64,000 nucleotides of DNA from Atlantibacter subterraneus (GTDB lineage Bacteria > Pseudomonadota > Gammaproteobacteria > Enterobacterales > Enterobacteriaceae), in the NCBI RefSeq assembly GCF_007570865.1, contig NZ_VLPS01000012.1:21402-85401 (forward strand), read 5' to 3'. Under the pieces are notes generated by a model. That model was not told the DNA's origin and did not search any database. It saw only the letters and a program-made list of their open reading frames with translations. Position numbers and translations under genes: made by a program. Shown here in pieces: positions 52,244-64,000 of the stretch (within the stretch, counting starts at the first letter, position 1; each line of letters begins with the position of its first letter).

Positions 52244-53026
52244 ATGTTTGATATTGGCGTAAACCTCACCAGCGGGCAGTTTGATAAAGATCGGGATGAC
52301 GTGGTAGCGCGGGCTTTCGCCGCAGGCGTATCGGGCATGTTAATAACCGGCACCAGCTTGCACGAGAGCCAGCAGGCGCAGCAGCTCGCCAGCCGCTACG
52401 ACAACTGTTGGTCCACCGCCGGCGTTCATCCCCATGACGCCAGCCAGTGGTTGCCTGAGACCGCCGATGCGCTGCGCGAACTGGCGAACACGCCTGAAGT
52501 GGTCGCTATGGGTGAATGCGGGCTGGATTTCAACCGCAACTATTCCACGCCGGAAGATCAGGAGCGGGCGTTCAGCGCTCAACTGGCGCTGGCGGCGGAG
52601 TTATCGCTGCCGGTGTTTATGCACTGTCGGGATGCCCATGAACGGTTTATCGCACTGCTGACGCCGTGGCTCGATAAACTGCCGGGCGCGGTATTGCACT
52701 GCTTTACCGGTACGCGCGAAGAGGCGCGGGCGTGTCTGGACCTGGGGATTTATTTAGGCATTACCGGTTGGGTATGCGATGAACGTCGCGGGCTTGAGTT
52801 GCGTGAGTTGCTGCCGATGATCCCTGCCAATAAACTGTTTTTTGAAACCGATGCCCCGTGGCTGTTGCCGCGCGATCTGCCGGTCAAACCCTCATCGCGC
52901 CGTAACGAGCCGGGCTACTTGCCGCATATCATTACCCAGTCGGCGGCGTGGCGTGGGGAAGATGCGCAACAGCTGATTCAGCAAACTGACGAGAATGTGC
53001 GAACGCTGTTTGGCATTCGCTTCTGA
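52244..53026 (+). CDS. tatD: TatD, metal-dependent DNase
   Basis: 260-residue TatD-family nuclease (Mg-dependent 3'-5' exonuclease in E. coli), not itself needed for Tat export. The amidohydrolase-type metal motifs are present: IGVNLTS in place of the first Hx[33 protein letters not shown] and ETDAPWLLP. It is convergent with rfaH, with the stop codons touching. Confidence 0.94.
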   Translation: MFDIGVNLTSGQFDKDRDDVVARAFAAGVSGMLITGTSLHESQQAQQLASRYDNCWSTAGVHPHDASQWLPETADALRELANTPEVVAMGECGLDFNRNYSTPEDQERAFSAQLALAAELSLPVFMHCRDAHERFIALLTPWLDKLPGAVLHCFTGTREEARACLDLGIYLGITGWVCDERRGLELRELLPMIPANKLFFETDAPWLLPRDLPVKPSSRRNEPGYLPHIITQSAAWRGEDAQQLIQQTDENVRTLFGIRF

Positions 53027-53515
53027 TTACTGTTTTTTGAACTCGGTGTTCTGCACGCTTTGCAGAACCTGTTGATTAAGCAGATTTAACAGCAGCATGG
53101 AGCGCGCCTCGCCGTCAGGCTCGGTAAATATCGCATTTAGCCCCTTAAACGCGCCGTGGGTAATCACAACGGTATCGCCGGGGTATGGCGTGCCCGGATC
53201 GGTGATCTCTTCAGACTGGTAATGGACCAACTGCTCGATAACGGTAACCGGTACGGTAGCAGGCTGAGTGCCGAAGCGTACAAAGTGGCTGACGCCACGA
53301 GTGGCGTTAATGGTGGTCGTGTGAATGACTTCCGGGTCGAATTCGATAAACAGGTAATTTGGGAACAGCGGCTCACTGACTGTTGTACGTTTTCCACGCA
53401 CGATTTTTTCCAGCGTGATCATCGGCGTGAGGCAGTTTACCGCCTGACGTTCCAGATGCTCTTGCGCACGCTGAAGCTGACCTCGTTTGCAGTACAGTAG
53501 ATACCAGGATTGCAT
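53027..53515 (-). CDS. rfaH: RfaH, NusG-like antiterminator
   Basis: 162 residues from the ATG at 53515 ([24 protein letters not shown]), matching E. coli; an in-frame GTG six bases upstream is the alternative. NusG N-terminal domain with the RNA polymerase-binding core ([26 protein letters not shown]), then the fold-switching C-terminal KOW domain ([18 protein letters not shown]). It binds ops elements to drive LPS core, capsule and related operons. Confidence 0.95.
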   Translation of the reverse strand: MQSWYLLYCKRGQLQRAQEHLERQAVNCLTPMITLEKIVRGKRTTVSEPLFPNYLFIEFDPEVIHTTTINATRGVSHFVRFGTQPATVPVTVIEQLVHYQSEEITDPGTPYPGDTVVITHGAFKGLNAIFTEPDGEARSMLLLNLLNQQVLQSVQNTEFKKQ

Positions 53516-53697
53516 AAACACTCTTCTTCAATAACCAGGCGCAAAAGGATATCAAAACTCCTTTTATATAGCTAAAACCATTATAACTAACAGATAAGAT
53601 GCTCTCGTATCAGTTCACGCTAATTTAACAAAATTACAGCATGCCTGCGACGAACACCGTATAATGAAGCGCTAAACAAAAAGGCATAAAAAACTGC

Positions 53698-55182
53698 ATG
53701 AAATATCACGATCTGCGCGATTTCCTGACGCTGCTTGAGCAGCAGGGCGAGTTAAAACGCATCTCGCTGGCTGTTGATCCTCATCTTGAGATGACCGAAA
53801 TTGCTGACCGCACATTGCGTGCCGGTGGGCCGGCATTACTTTTTGAAAACCCAAAAGGGTATGACATGCCGGTGCTCTGCAACCTGTTCGGCACGCCGAA
53901 GCGCGTGGCAATGGGAATGGGGCAGGAAGACGTGACGGCACTGCGCGAGGTGGGGAAACTGCTCGCCTTTTTAAAAGAGCCTGAGCCGCCGCGCGGATTT
54001 CGCGATCTGTTTGATAAATTGCCGCAGTTTAAACAAGTTCTGAATATGCCGACTAAACGCCTGCGCAACGCGCCATGCCAGCAAAAAGTGCTGCAGGGCG
54101 AGCAGGTGGATCTCACCCGTATTCCGATTATGCAGTGCTGGCCAGAAGATGCCGCGCCGTTAATCACCTGGGGGCTTACCGTCACCCGTGGGCCGCACAA
54201 AGAGCGCCAGAATCTGGGTATCTATCGCCAGCAGTTGATTGGTAAAAACAAACTGATTATGCGCTGGCTTTCCCATCGCGGCGGCGCGCTGGATTTCCAG
54301 GAGTGGTGCGCGGCCCATCCCGGCGAACGTTTCCCGGTCTCCGTGGCGTTAGGTGCCGATCCGGCTACCATCCTCGGCGCGGTAACACCGGTCCCGGATA
54401 CGCTGTCGGAATACGCCTTTGCCGGACTGCTGCGCGGCACCAAAACTGAAGTGGTCAAATGCCTGTCCAACGATCTGGAAGTGCCCGCCAGCGCGGAGAT
54501 TGTGCTGGAAGGGTATATCGAGCAGGGTGAAATGGCACCGGAAGGCCCGTATGGCGACCATACTGGCTACTACAATGAAGTGGATAACTTCCCGGTATTC
54601 ACGGTGACGCACATAACCCAGCGCGAAGACGCGATTTATCACTCTACCTATACCGGACGTCCGCCGGATGAACCTGCGGTGCTGGGCGTGGCGTTGAATG
54701 AAGTTTTCGTGCCGATTTTGCAGAAGCAATTCCCGGAAATTGTTGATTTTTATCTGCCGCCGGAAGGCTGCTCTTACCGCCTGGCCGTCGTGACCATGAA
54801 GAAGCAGTACGCCGGGCACGCCAGGCGCGTGATGATGGGCGTGTGGTCATTCCTGCGGCAGTTTATGTATACCAAGTTTGTCATCGTCTGTGATGATGAT
54901 GTCAATGCGCGTGACTGGAACGATGTAATCTGGGCCATCACTACCCGTATGGACCCGGCGCGCGACACCGTTCTGGTAGAAAACACGCCGATCGATTACC
55001 TGGATTTTGCCTCACCGGTTTCCGGTTTGGGTTCAAAAATGGGACTGGACGCCACCAACAAATGGCCCGGTGAAACCCAGCGTGAATGGGGTCGTCCGAT
55101 TGAAAAAGATCCGGCGGTGGTCGAGCGTATCGACGCCATTTGGGATCAACTGGCCATTTTTAATGACGGTAAAAGCGCCTGA
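53698..55182 (+). CDS. ubiD: UbiD, prenylated-FMN 3-octaprenyl-4-hydroxybenzoate decarboxylase
   Basis: 494 residues (E. coli 497). Decarboxylates 3-octaprenyl-4-hydroxybenzoate using prenyl-FMN supplied by UbiX. Conserved segments are [35 protein letters not shown] (with the catalytic Glu region) and the C-terminal [17 protein letters not shown]. It is followed 45 bases later by fre. Confidence 0.96.
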   Translation: MKYHDLRDFLTLLEQQGELKRISLAVDPHLEMTEIADRTLRAGGPALLFENPKGYDMPVLCNLFGTPKRVAMGMGQEDVTALREVGKLLAFLKEPEPPRGFRDLFDKLPQFKQVLNMPTKRLRNAPCQQKVLQGEQVDLTRIPIMQCWPEDAAPLITWGLTVTRGPHKERQNLGIYRQQLIGKNKLIMRWLSHRGGALDFQEWCAAHPGERFPVSVALGADPATILGAVTPVPDTLSEYAFAGLLRGTKTEVVKCLSNDLEVPASAEIVLEGYIEQGEMAPEGPYGDHTGYYNEVDNFPVFTVTHITQREDAIYHSTYTGRPPDEPAVLGVALNEVFVPILQKQFPEIVDFYLPPEGCSYRLAVVTMKKQYAGHARRVMMGVWSFLRQFMYTKFVIVCDDDVNARDWNDVIWAITTRMDPARDTVLVENTPIDYLDFASPVSGLGSKMGLDATNKWPGETQREWGRPIEKDPAVVERIDAIWDQLAIFNDGKSA

Positions 55183-55227
55183 CGCGACCGTTGCGGTTTT
55201 GCAATATTGACCCGACAGAGGGAACGC

Positions 55228-55929
55228 ATGACAACCTTAAGCTGTAAAGTGACCTCGGTAGACGCGATCACAGAAACCGTGTACCGCGTTCGTTTAGTAC
55301 CGGACTCACCTTTTTCCTTTCGTGCTGGCCAGTACCTGATGGTGGTAATGGACGAGCGCGATAAGCGCCCGTTCTCAATGGCGTCAACGCCGGACGAACA
55401 GGGGTTCATTGAACTGCACATCGGCGCATCAGAGCTTAATCTCTACGCCATGGCGGTGATGGACCGTATTCTTAAAGACCGCGAGATCGTCATCGATATT
55501 CCTCACGGCGACGCGTGGCTGCGTGACGAAGACGATCGTCCGCTGATTTTGATCGCGGGCGGCACCGGGTTCTCCTATGTGCGTTCAATTTTGTTTACTG
55601 CGCTGGCGCGTAATCCTGCCCGTGAAATCGCCATCTACTGGGGCGGCCGGGAAGAGAAACATCTTTACGATTTAGCCGAGCTGGAAGCGCTGTCGGTGAA
55701 TCACCCGAATCTCAGCGTGGTGCCGGTAGTGGAACAGCCGGAGGAAGCGTGGCGTGGACGTAGCGGGACAGTACTGACGGCGGTTATGCAGGATTTCGGT
55801 ACCCTGAGCGAGCACGACATCTATATTGCCGGGCGCTTTGAGATGGCGAAAATCGCCCGCGATCTTTTCTGTAACGAGCGTGGCGCGCGTGAAGACCGTA
55901 TGTTTGGCGACGCGTTTTCGTTTATTTGA
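55228..55929 (+). CDS. fre: Fre, NAD(P)H-flavin reductase
   Basis: 233 residues from ATG 55228 ([21 protein letters not shown]), the E. coli length; an upstream in-frame ATG adds seven residues without similarity. The FNR fold shows the flavin motif RPFSMAST at about residues 46-53, the NAD motif [11 protein letters not shown] and the C-terminal [14 protein letters not shown]. It reduces free flavins and activates ribonucleotide reductase in E. coli. Confidence 0.95.
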   Translation: MTTLSCKVTSVDAITETVYRVRLVPDSPFSFRAGQYLMVVMDERDKRPFSMASTPDEQGFIELHIGASELNLYAMAVMDRILKDREIVIDIPHGDAWLRDEDDRPLILIAGGTGFSYVRSILFTALARNPAREIAIYWGGREEKHLYDLAELEALSVNHPNLSVVPVVEQPEEAWRGRSGTVLTAVMQDFGTLSEHDIYIAGRFEMAKIARDLFCNERGAREDRMFGDAFSFI

Positions 55930-55930
55930 T

Positions 55931-55955
55931 AAAAAACCCGCCCCTGACAGGCGGG
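55931..55955 (-). terminator. Intrinsic terminator of fadBA (minus strand)
   Basis: On the minus strand CCCGCC pairs with GGCGGG around a seven-base loop and is followed by TTTTTT. It lies between the ends of the convergent fre and fadA and can also form on the plus strand without the T run. Confidence 0.8.
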
Positions 55956-55990
55956 AAGAACGGCAACTAAACTCTTTTTTTCTTGCCTTT

Positions 55991-56030
55991 GACACCGTAG
56001 CGGCGTTTTATTTCCTGCCGCTACGGTGTC
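55991..56030. repeat. Perfect 14-bp inverted repeat after fadA
   Basis: GACACCGTAGCGGC at 55991-56004 is repeated inverted as GCCGCTACGGTGTC at 56017-56030 around a 12-base AT-rich loop, nine bases from the fadA stop. It is distinct from the terminator at 55931-55955. It could protect the fadA mRNA end or be a dispersed intergenic repeat of this genome. Confidence 0.8.
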
Positions 56031-56039
56031 GCGTAACAC

Positions 56040-57206
<1,167 letters not shown>

Positions 57207-57213
57207 TCACTCC

Positions 57214-59403
57214 TTAAGCCGTTTTCAAATCGCCAACCGGGCGCGCGGGTTCAACCGGGGGATAATACGGTTCGTTAAGACGCGCTTTGGCACGCAAACC
57301 GTCCGGCACCGCATACAACGGACCGAGGTGTTGATATTGCTGAGCCATATCGAGGTATTTAGCGCTGCCCAGGGTATCCAGCCAGCGGAACGCGCCGCCG
57401 TGGAACGGAGGGAAGCCAAGACCGTAGACCAGCGCCATATCCGCTTCCGCCGGGCTGGCGATAATGCCTTCTTCCAGACAACGCACCACTTCGTTGACCA
57501 TCGGGATCATCATGCGGGCGATAATTTCTTCATCGCTAAACTCGCGCTTCGGCTGGCTGACTTCCGCCAGCAGCCCTTCTACTGCCTCGTCCTGCTCTTT
57601 ACGCGGTTTGCCTTTGCTGTCTTCTTTGTAACGCCAGAAGCCAAGACCGTTTTTCTGACCGTAGCGACCGGCGTCGAACAGGGCATCAATCGCATCGCGG
57701 TAGTCTTTCGCCATCCGCTGCGGGAAGCCTGCTGCCATGACCGCCTGGGCGTGGTGCGCAGTATCAATGCCGACCACGTCGAGCAGGTAAGCCGGGCCCA
57801 TCGGCCAGCCGAACTGTTTTTCCATGACCTTATCGATCTGGCGGAAATCGGCCCCGTCACGCAGCAACTGGCTGAAACCGGCAAAATAAGGGAACAGGAC
57901 GCGGTTAACGAAGAAACCCGGGCAGTCGTTAACCACAATCGGTGTTTTGCCCATTTTGCTGGCCCACGCCACCACTTTGGCAATGGTTTCGTCAGAGGTT
58001 TTCTCGCCGCGGATCACTTCAACCAGCGGCATACGGTGCACCGGGTTAAAGAAGTGCATTCCACAGAAGTTTTCCGGACGCTTCAGCGCGCTGGCTAATT
58101 CAGTAATCGGAATGGTCGAGGTGTTAGATGCCAGCACGGTATCCGGACGAATTTTATCTTCGGTTTCGGCCAGCACCGCTTTTTTGACTTTCGGGTTTTC
58201 AACCACCGCTTCAACCACCACATCTACGCGCTCGAATCCGGCGTAGTCCAGGGTCGGGTGAATGGTGGAGATCACGCCAGCCAGTTTCAGCCCATCGATT
58301 TTGCCGCGCTCCAACTGCTTATTCAGCAGCTTGCCCGCTTCGGTCATCCCCAGGGTTAACGATTTATCGTTGATATCCTTCATGATCACCGGCACGCCTT
58401 TCCACGCAGACTGGTAAGCGATACCGCCGCCCATAATCCCCGCGCCCAGCACTGCCGCCTGTTTTGGCGTCTCGACCGATTTGGTCTGCTGCTTCGCCAG
58501 GCCTTTGACATACTGATCGTTCAGGAAGATGCCCACTAACGCGCGCGCCTGCGGGGTGTGCGCCAGCGGAACAAAGCTCTGGTTTTCTAACTTCAGCGCT
58601 TCTTCACGGCCCAGCGTCGCAGCGGCTTCGATGGTTTTCACTGCGGTCATAGGGGCCGGATAGTGTTTGCCTGCGGTTTGCATCACCATGCCTTTGGCAA
58701 TGGTAAAGCTCATGGTGGCTTCGATTTTACTTAAGTGCAGCGGCTCCAGCTTCGGCGCACGCTTCGCTTTCCAGTCCAAATCGCCGTTAATGGCCTGACG
58801 CAATACGCTTAACGCGCCGTCGACCAGTTTCTCAGGTTTAACAACGGCGTCCACCAGACCGACGCTCAGCGCCTGTTGCGCGCTCACGTCTTTACCGGCG
58901 GCAATGATTTCCAGCGCGCTGTCTGCACCCAGCAGACGCGGCAGACGCACCGAGCCGCCAAACCCCGGCATGATCCCCAGTTTGGTTTCCGGCAGGCCGA
59001 TGCGCAGATCCGGCGTGGCGATACGGTAGTCAGTGGCTAATACGCATTCGCAGCCACCGCCCAGCGCGTATCCGTTGATGGCGGACAGCGTCGGCACCGG
59101 CAAATCTTCCAGACGATTAAAGACGCTGTTGGCGAAGTGCAGCCACTGGCTGAGCTGCTCCTGCGGAACCAGGAACAACGAGAGAAATTCGGTAATATCC
59201 GCGCCGACAATAAATGCCGCTTTTTCTGAGCGCAGCAGCAGGCCTTTGAGTTCGCTTTGTTTTTCTAATACATCCAGCGCGTGGCCGAGGCTTGCAACCG
59301 TCGCGGTATCGAGTTTGTTGACTGAGCCGGGGGCATCGAACACCAGTTCGGCGATGCCATCTTCCAGCCAGTTAACGTACAGGGTGTCGCCTTTGTAGAG
59401 CAT
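57214..59403 (-). CDS. fadB: FadB, multifunctional fatty-acid oxidation complex alpha subunit
   Basis: 729 residues as in E. coli. The N-terminal crotonase domain has enoyl-CoA hydratase and isomerase activities ([37 protein letters not shown] with the catalytic Glu residues), followed by a 3-hydroxyacyl-CoA dehydrogenase domain ([32 protein letters not shown]). It is first in fadBA, under the FadR operator at 59430. Confidence 0.97.
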   Translation of the reverse strand: MLYKGDTLYVNWLEDGIAELVFDAPGSVNKLDTATVASLGHALDVLEKQSELKGLLLRSEKAAFIVGADITEFLSLFLVPQEQLSQWLHFANSVFNRLEDLPVPTLSAINGYALGGGCECVLATDYRIATPDLRIGLPETKLGIMPGFGGSVRLPRLLGADSALEIIAAGKDVSAQQALSVGLVDAVVKPEKLVDGALSVLRQAINGDLDWKAKRAPKLEPLHLSKIEATMSFTIAKGMVMQTAGKHYPAPMTAVKTIEAAATLGREEALKLENQSFVPLAHTPQARALVGIFLNDQYVKGLAKQQTKSVETPKQAAVLGAGIMGGGIAYQSAWKGVPVIMKDINDKSLTLGMTEAGKLLNKQLERGKIDGLKLAGVISTIHPTLDYAGFERVDVVVEAVVENPKVKKAVLAETEDKIRPDTVLASNTSTIPITELASALKRPENFCGMHFFNPVHRMPLVEVIRGEKTSDETIAKVVAWASKMGKTPIVVNDCPGFFVNRVLFPYFAGFSQLLRDGADFRQIDKVMEKQFGWPMGPAYLLDVVGIDTAHHAQAVMAAGFPQRMAKDYRDAIDALFDAGRYGQKNGLGFWRYKEDSKGKPRKEQDEAVEGLLAEVSQPKREFSDEEIIARMMIPMVNEVVRCLEEGIIASPAEADMALVYGLGFPPFHGGAFRWLDTLGSAKYLDMAQQYQHLGPLYAVPDGLRAKARLNEPYYPPVEPARPVGDLKTA

Positions 59404-59429
59404 GTCAGTCTCCTGAATCCAGCATGGGG

Positions 59430-59446
59430 ATCTGGTCGTACCAGAT
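59430..59446 (-). promoter_or_regulatory. FadR operator of fadBA
   Basis: On the minus strand the sequence is ATCTGGTACGACCAGAT, the palindromic FadR site known for E. coli fadB, 27 bases before the fadB ATG. FadR represses fadBA unless long-chain acyl-CoA is present. Confidence 0.9.
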
Positions 59447-59594
59447 GACTCGGAGTGTGGAATTGATGTTAATGAAATGCAAATAAGACTTTAAATATTT
59501 GCAAAGGGGATCACGGATGGTCGAAATCGCTGCGGTGCTGAATCGGTGTGCTAAGATGCGAGAATTTATTGTTGAACAAGAAGAAGGGTAGATT

Positions 59595-60926
59595 ATGGAT
59601 TCGCTGGCAACACTTTATAAAAACCACCTGGCGACGCTACAGGAACGCACGCGGGATGTGCTCTCTCGTTTTCAGCTTGATGCGCTGCTGATCCATTCCG
59701 GTGAGCTGTTTAACGTCTTTCTTGACGATCATCCGTATCCGTTCAAAGTCAATCCGCAGTTCAAGGCGTGGGTGCCCGTCACCCAGGTGCCAAACTGCTG
59801 GCTGCTGGTGGATGGCGTGAATAAGCCGAAGCTGTGGTTCTATCTCCCGGTGGATTACTGGCATAACGTTGAGCCGCTACCGACCTCATTCTGGACCGAG
59901 GAAATCGACATAATCGCGTTGCCGAAAGCTGATGGCATCGCCAGCCAACTGCCAACAGGGCGCGGCAATATGGCGTATATCGGGCCGGTGCCGGAGCGTG
60001 CGTTGCAGTTAGAAATCCCTGCAGCCAATATCAACCCGAAAGGCGTCATCGACTATCTGCACTACTACCGCTCTTATAAAACGGATTATGAACTGGCCTG
60101 CATGCGCGAAGCGCAGAAAACGGCGGTAAACGGGCATCAGGCGGCGCACGAAGCGTTCCTGTCCGGGATGAGCGAATTCGATATCAACCAGGCGTATCTC
60201 ACCGCCACCGGTCATCGCGATACCGATGTACCTTACAGCAATATCGTGGCGCTGAACGAACACGCCGCCGTGCTGCACTACACCAAACTTGATCACCGCG
60301 CACCTTCTGAAATGCGCAGCTTCCTGCTGGACGCCGGGGCGGAATACAACGGCTATGCCGCAGATTTGACCCGCACCTGGGCGGCAAATAGCGATAACGA
60401 CTATGCGCAGCTGATTAAAGACGTGAATGAAGAACAGCTGGCGCTGATCGCCACCATGAAGGCGGGCGTGCGTTATACCGAATACCATTTGCAGTTCCAT
60501 CAGCGCATCGCCAAATTGCTGAAGCGTCATCAGCTCGTTACCGATATCAGTGAAGAAGCGATGGTGGAAGCCGACATCACCGGGCCGTTTATGCCGCACG
60601 GGATTGGCCATCCGCTGGGCTTACAGGTGCATGACGTGGCGGGCTTTATGCAGGATAACAGCGGCACCCATCTTCCTGCGCCGGAAAAATACCCGTACCT
60701 GCGCTGCACCCGCGTGCTTGAACCGGGTATGGTGCTGACCATCGAGCCAGGCATCTACTTTATTGAATCGCTGCTGGCCCCGTGGCGTGAAGGGCAATAT
60801 GCGAAACACTTCAACTGGCAGAAAATCGACGCGCTGAAGCCGTTTGGCGGGGTCCGCATTGAAGATAACGTCGTGATCCACGAAAACAGCATTGAGAACA
60901 TGACGCGGGACCTGAAACTCGCCTGA
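59595..60926 (+). CDS. pepQ: PepQ, Xaa-Pro dipeptidase (prolidase)
   Basis: 443 residues as in E. coli. Pita-bread metallopeptidase with the two-metal ligands in [19 protein letters not shown] (two Asp), [16 protein letters not shown] (His), TIEPGIYFI (Glu) and [10 protein letters not shown] (Glu). It is divergent from fadB. Its stop shares bases with the yigZ start (TGATG). Confidence 0.96.
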   Translation: MDSLATLYKNHLATLQERTRDVLSRFQLDALLIHSGELFNVFLDDHPYPFKVNPQFKAWVPVTQVPNCWLLVDGVNKPKLWFYLPVDYWHNVEPLPTSFWTEEIDIIALPKADGIASQLPTGRGNMAYIGPVPERALQLEIPAANINPKGVIDYLHYYRSYKTDYELACMREAQKTAVNGHQAAHEAFLSGMSEFDINQAYLTATGHRDTDVPYSNIVALNEHAAVLHYTKLDHRAPSEMRSFLLDAGAEYNGYAADLTRTWAANSDNDYAQLIKDVNEEQLALIATMKAGVRYTEYHLQFHQRIAKLLKRHQLVTDISEEAMVEADITGPFMPHGIGHPLGLQVHDVAGFMQDNSGTHLPAPEKYPYLRCTRVLEPGMVLTIEPGIYFIESLLAPWREGQYAKHFNWQKIDALKPFGGVRIEDNVVIHENSIENMTRDLKLA

Positions 60927-61537
60927 TGGAAAGCTGGCTTATCCCGGCTCAGCCGGTCACCCTGACGGAAGAGATCAAAAAAAGCCGCTTTATTACCCGC
61001 CTGGCACATACGCCAGGCGTGGAGGCGGCAAAAGCCTTTGTAGCGCAGATGCGCGCGGAGTATCCCGATGCGCGTCACCACTGTTTTGCCTGGGTGGCGG
61101 GCGCGCCGGATGATTCGCAGCAGTTAGGGTTTTCGGATGACGGCGAGCCGGCAGGCACGGCGGGCAAGCCGATGCTGGCCCAGCTCATGGGCAGCGGGGT
61201 AGGCGAAATTACCGCCGTGGTGATTCGTTATTACGGCGGCGTAAAGCTTGGCACCGGCGGGCTGGTAAAAGCCTACGGTGGCGGTGTTCAGCAAGCGTTG
61301 ACGCAACTCTCCACGCTGCGCAAAGTGCCGCTGACTGAATATACTTTGCAGTGTGATTATGCGCAGCTGGCAGGGGTTGAGGCGTTGGTTAAGCAGCATG
61401 ACGGCTTGATTATCCACAGCGATTTTCAGGCCAGCGTACAGTTACGTATTGCGTTGCCGCATCTGCAACTGCCGGAATTTACAGCAAAGCTGACGGATTT
61501 TAGTCGCGGCGCATTGCATTTGTTACCGATTGAATAA
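60926..61537 (+). CDS. yigZ: YigZ, IMPACT family protein
   Basis: 203 residues (E. coli 204). The N-terminal IMPACT/UPF0029 domain has EIKKSRFITRLAHT, HHCFAWVAG, SDDGEPAGTAGKPML and VVIRYYGGVKLGTGGLVKAY; a C-terminal domain of the DUF1949 type follows. The eukaryotic relative IMPACT regulates Gcn2; the bacterial role is not settled. Confidence 0.93.
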   Translation: MESWLIPAQPVTLTEEIKKSRFITRLAHTPGVEAAKAFVAQMRAEYPDARHHCFAWVAGAPDDSQQLGFSDDGEPAGTAGKPMLAQLMGSGVGEITAVVIRYYGGVKLGTGGLVKAYGGGVQQALTQLSTLRKVPLTEYTLQCDYAQLAGVEALVKQHDGLIIHSDFQASVQLRIALPHLQLPEFTAKLTDFSRGALHLLPIE

Positions 61538-61576
61538 TAATCCACACCTCTTTTTTGACTTCTAAGGAAGTGGCTA

Positions 61577-63028
61577 ATGCAACTTCGCGCGATTACCCGA
61601 ATCGTAGGGCTACTGGTGATTCTGTTTTCAGGGACCATGATCCTGCCGGGGTTGGTAGCGTTGATCTACCGCGACGGCGCCGGGCGCGCATTTACTCAAA
61701 CCTTCTTTGTGGCGCTGGTGATTGGTTCCATGCTGTGGTGGCCGAACCGCCGCGAGAAAAAAGAGCTCAAATCCCGGGAAGGATTTTTGATTGTGGTGCT
61801 GTTCTGGACGGTGCTGGGCAGCGTCGGGGCACTGCCGTTTATCTTCTCGGAACAGCCTAACCTGACTGTCACCGATGCCTTCTTTGAATCCTTCTCCGGC
61901 TTGACTACCACCGGGGCGACCACGCTGGTGGGGCTGGATTCGCTGCCCCATGCCATCCTGTTTTATCGTCAGATGCTGCAATGGTTCGGCGGTATGGGGA
62001 TCATCGTGCTGGCCGTGGCGATACTGCCGATACTCGGCGTCGGGGGGATGCAGCTGTACCGCGCGGAAATGCCCGGCCCGCTGAAAGATAACAAAATGCG
62101 CCCGCGTATTGCCGAAACGGCTAAAACGCTGTGGCTGATCTATGTGTTACTGACCGTGGCCTGCGCGCTGGCGCTGTGGTTTGCCGGGATGCCCGCGTTT
62201 GACGCCATCGGCCATAGCTTTTCTACTATCGCGATTGGCGGGTTTTCTACCCATGACGCCAGCATCGGCTATTTCGACAGCCCGACCATTAACACCATCA
62301 TCGCCATCTTCTTATTAATTTCCGGCTGTAACTACGGCCTGCACTTTTCCTTGCTGAGCGGACGCAACCTGAAGGTGTACTGGCGTGACCCGGAGTTTCG
62401 GATGTTTATCGGCGTGCAGTTAACGCTGGTGGCGATCTGTACGCTGGTGCTGTGGTTCCATGATATCTACAGTTCGGCGGTGACGACGCTTAACCAGGCG
62501 TTTTTCCAGGTGGTATCAATGGCCACCACGGCGGGCTTTACCACCGACAGCATCGCTAAATGGCCGCTGTTTTTGCCGGTTCTGCTGCTGTGCTCCGCGT
62601 TTATCGGCGGCTGTGCCGGGTCTACGGGCGGCGGGCTTAAGGTCATCCGTATTCTTCTCTTATTTAAGCAGGGCAACCGCGAGTTGAAGAGGCTGGTTCA
62701 CCCTAATGCCGTGTATAGCATCAAGCTTGGCAACCGTGCGCTGCCCGAACGTATCCTTGAAGCGGTATGGGGCTTCTTCTCAGCCTATGCGCTGGTATTC
62801 ATTGTCAGCATGCTGGCGATTATTGCCACCGGCGTGGATGACTTCTCCGCCTTTGCTTCGGTCGTGGCTACGCTGAATAACCTTGGGCCTGGCCTTGGCG
62901 TGGTGGCGGATAACTTCGCCAATATGAATCCGGTGGCTAAATGGATTTTGATCGCCAATATGTTGTTCGGGCGTCTTGAGGTCTTTACCCTTCTGGTGCT
63001 CTTTACCCCAACCTTCTGGCGCGAATAA
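61577..63028 (+). CDS. trkH: TrkH, potassium uptake channel subunit
   Basis: 483 residues as in E. coli. Inner-membrane K+ translocating subunit partnered with TrkA. It has the four imperfect M1-P-M2 repeats with selectivity-filter glycines (TTTGATTL, IAIGGFSTHD, ATTAGFTTDS, NNLGPGLG) and the GGCAGSTGGGLKVIR loop. It lies 39 bases after yigZ and 12 before hemG. Confidence 0.96.
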   Translation: MQLRAITRIVGLLVILFSGTMILPGLVALIYRDGAGRAFTQTFFVALVIGSMLWWPNRREKKELKSREGFLIVVLFWTVLGSVGALPFIFSEQPNLTVTDAFFESFSGLTTTGATTLVGLDSLPHAILFYRQMLQWFGGMGIIVLAVAILPILGVGGMQLYRAEMPGPLKDNKMRPRIAETAKTLWLIYVLLTVACALALWFAGMPAFDAIGHSFSTIAIGGFSTHDASIGYFDSPTINTIIAIFLLISGCNYGLHFSLLSGRNLKVYWRDPEFRMFIGVQLTLVAICTLVLWFHDIYSSAVTTLNQAFFQVVSMATTAGFTTDSIAKWPLFLPVLLLCSAFIGGCAGSTGGGLKVIRILLLFKQGNRELKRLVHPNAVYSIKLGNRALPERILEAVWGFFSAYALVFIVSMLAIIATGVDDFSAFASVVATLNNLGPGLGVVADNFANMNPVAKWILIANMLFGRLEVFTLLVLFTPTFWRE

Positions 63029-63040
63029 CAGGAGCGTATC

Positions 63041-63586
63041 GTGAAAACCTTAATATTGTTCTCTTCGCGTGATGGACAGACCCGTGAGATCGCCGCTTAT
63101 ATTAGCTCGGAGTTAAAAGAGCAGGGGATTGAAAGCGACCTGGTGAATTTGCATCGCACCGAGGAAATCCACTGGGATAGCTATTCGGCGGTGGTGATTG
63201 GCGCGTCTATTCGCTACGGCCATTTTCACTCGTCGCTTAACGCCTTTGTGAAAAAGCACTTCCAGGCGCTGAACGGGATGCCGAGTGCATTCTTCTCCGT
63301 TAACCTGGTGGCGCGTAAAGCCGAGAAGCGTACGCCGCAAACCAATAACTATACGCGCAAGTTTCTGATGCAATCCCCCTGGCGGCCTGATATCAGCGCG
63401 GTGTTTGCTGGCGCGCTGCGTTACCCGCGCTACGGCTGGCTCGATAAGATGATGATCCGTCTGATTATGAAAATGACGGGCGGTGAAACCGATACCTCTA
63501 AGGAAGTGGTGTATACCGACTGGCAGCAAGTCACCAGTTTTGCGGGTGATATCGCGCGTTTATCGACCGAAAGGGGCGTTAAATAG
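63041..63586 (+). CDS. hemG: HemG, menaquinone-dependent protoporphyrinogen IX dehydrogenase
   Basis: 181 residues as in E. coli; a long-chain flavodoxin. The FMN phosphate motif is [13 protein letters not shown] at the N-terminus, and the [18 protein letters not shown] and [13 protein letters not shown] blocks are typical of HemG. It oxidises protoporphyrinogen IX to protoporphyrin IX, passing electrons to quinones. It directly precedes an rRNA operon, as in E. coli rrnA. Confidence 0.95.
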   Translation: MKTLILFSSRDGQTREIAAYISSELKEQGIESDLVNLHRTEEIHWDSYSAVVIGASIRYGHFHSSLNAFVKKHFQALNGMPSAFFSVNLVARKAEKRTPQTNNYTRKFLMQSPWRPDISAVFAGALRYPRYGWLDKMMIRLIMKMTGGETDTSKEVVYTDWQQVTSFAGDIARLSTERGVK

Positions 63587-63635
63587 ACGTATCGCCTGGA
63601 AATTGAGCGAACGAAAACTTTTTTGAATTTAACGC

Positions 63636-63663
63636 TTGTCAGATTCTGATTACTCCCTATAAT
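63636..63663 (+). promoter_or_regulatory. rRNA operon promoter P1
   Basis: TTGTCA at 63636-63641 and TATAAT at 63658-63663 are 16 bases apart, followed by the GC-rich discriminator GCGCCACCAC. The A/T-rich stretch at about 63614-63632 upstream fits an UP element. Confidence 0.9.
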
Positions 63664-63755
63664 GCGCCACCACTGACACGGAACAACGGCGAACAGGCCG
63701 GCCGGTCAGCGAAGTCCCTCCGGGGAGTTCGGTGGAGAAAAGCGAAAATTAACGC

Positions 63756-63783
63756 TTGACTCTGAAGCGGGAAGTCGTAATAT
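63756..63783 (+). promoter_or_regulatory. rRNA operon promoter P2
   Basis: TTGACT at 63756-63761 and TAATAT at 63778-63783 are 16 bases apart and about 120 bases after P1, followed by CGCACCCCGC. This is the standard tandem arrangement. Confidence 0.85.
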
Positions 63784-63821
63784 ACGCACCCCGCGCCGCT
63801 GACAAAAAAGCGAAGCGGCAC

Positions 63822-63833
63822 TGCTCTTTAACA
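63822..63833 (+). promoter_or_regulatory. boxA antitermination element of the rRNA leader
   Basis: TGCTCTTTAACA is the boxA core that loads the NusB/NusE antitermination complex. It lies 131 bases before 16S, within the leader that also contributes to RNase III processing. Confidence 0.9.
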
Positions 63834-63964
63834 ATTTATCAGACAATCTGTGTGGGCACTCGCAGGATTGATATCTCAGTGCCTTCGGGTACACAAAGAA
63901 TTATCAAGTCTCTGAGTGAACACGTAATTCATTACGAAGTTTAATTCACGAGCATCAAACTTTT

Positions 63965-64000
63965 AAATTGAAGAGTTTGATCATGGCTCAGATTGAACGC
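63965..64000 (+). rRNA. rrs: 16S ribosomal RNA, 5' end only
   Basis: The window ends in AAATTGAAGAGTTTGATC and continues through ATGGCTCAGATTGAACGC, the start of enterobacterial 16S rRNA (the common 27F primer site). Only 36 bases are inside. The position after hemG corresponds to rrsA of E. coli. Confidence 0.98.

Overview
This window is a stretch of enterobacterial chromosome (order Enterobacterales, probably family Enterobacteriaceae). It has the same backbone gene order as the Escherichia coli / Salmonella segment running from the wec (enterobacterial common antigen) operon to an rRNA operon. Most proteins match the E. coli lengths I remember to within a few residues, but they differ enough that this is not E. 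coli itself. I cannot fix the genus by eye; an Enterobacter, Kosakonia, Leclercia or Citrobacter relative would fit. Functional names rest on recognising protein sequence and on gene order, not on a database search.

Layout: (1) 1-11849, the 3' end of wecA, then wzzE-wecB-wecC-rffG-rffH-wecD-wecE-wzxE-wecF-wzyE-wecG, a tightly overlapping operon for common antigen synthesis. (2) 12080-13993, the amino acid permease yifK and a four-tRNA operon (Arg-His-Leu-Pro). (3) 14024-14522, the small RNA GlmZ with a sigma-54 promoter and two perfect GlrR-type upstream sites; aslA and aslB, which lie here in E. coli, are absent. (4) 14587-18667, hemC-hemD-hemX-hemY on the minus strand, divergent from cyaA. 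(5) 21498-27598, cyaY, yifL-dapF-yigA-xerC-yigB and the SOS-boxed uvrD. (6) 27599-32856, corA to rarD, the one clearly mosaic region. (7) 32907-43863, yigI, pldA, recQ, rhtC/rhtB, pldB-yigL, yigM, metR/metE. (8) 43917-55929, ysgA, udp, rmuC, ubiE-ubiJ-ubiB, tatABC-tatD, rfaH, ubiD, fre. (9) 56040-63586, fadBA, pepQ-yigZ-trkH-hemG. (10) 63587-64000, rRNA promoters P1 and P2, the leader with boxA and the first 36 bases of 16S rRNA.

The most unusual part is the corA-rarD interval. A complete corA is followed by an AT-rich, translationally coupled two-gene cassette (putative DUF3289 and DUF943 proteins), then a 74-codon remnant of the rarD 3' end, then a second copy of the last part of corA, then yigF-yigG and an intact rarD. 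The two corA 3' ends encode the same 80 residues but differ at about nine synonymous sites. This suggests that two alternative versions of one variable locus have been stacked by homologous recombination between divergent strains, rather than a recent tandem duplication. The cassette is the best candidate here for a poorly described system; a toxin-immunity or secretion-associated role is only a guess.
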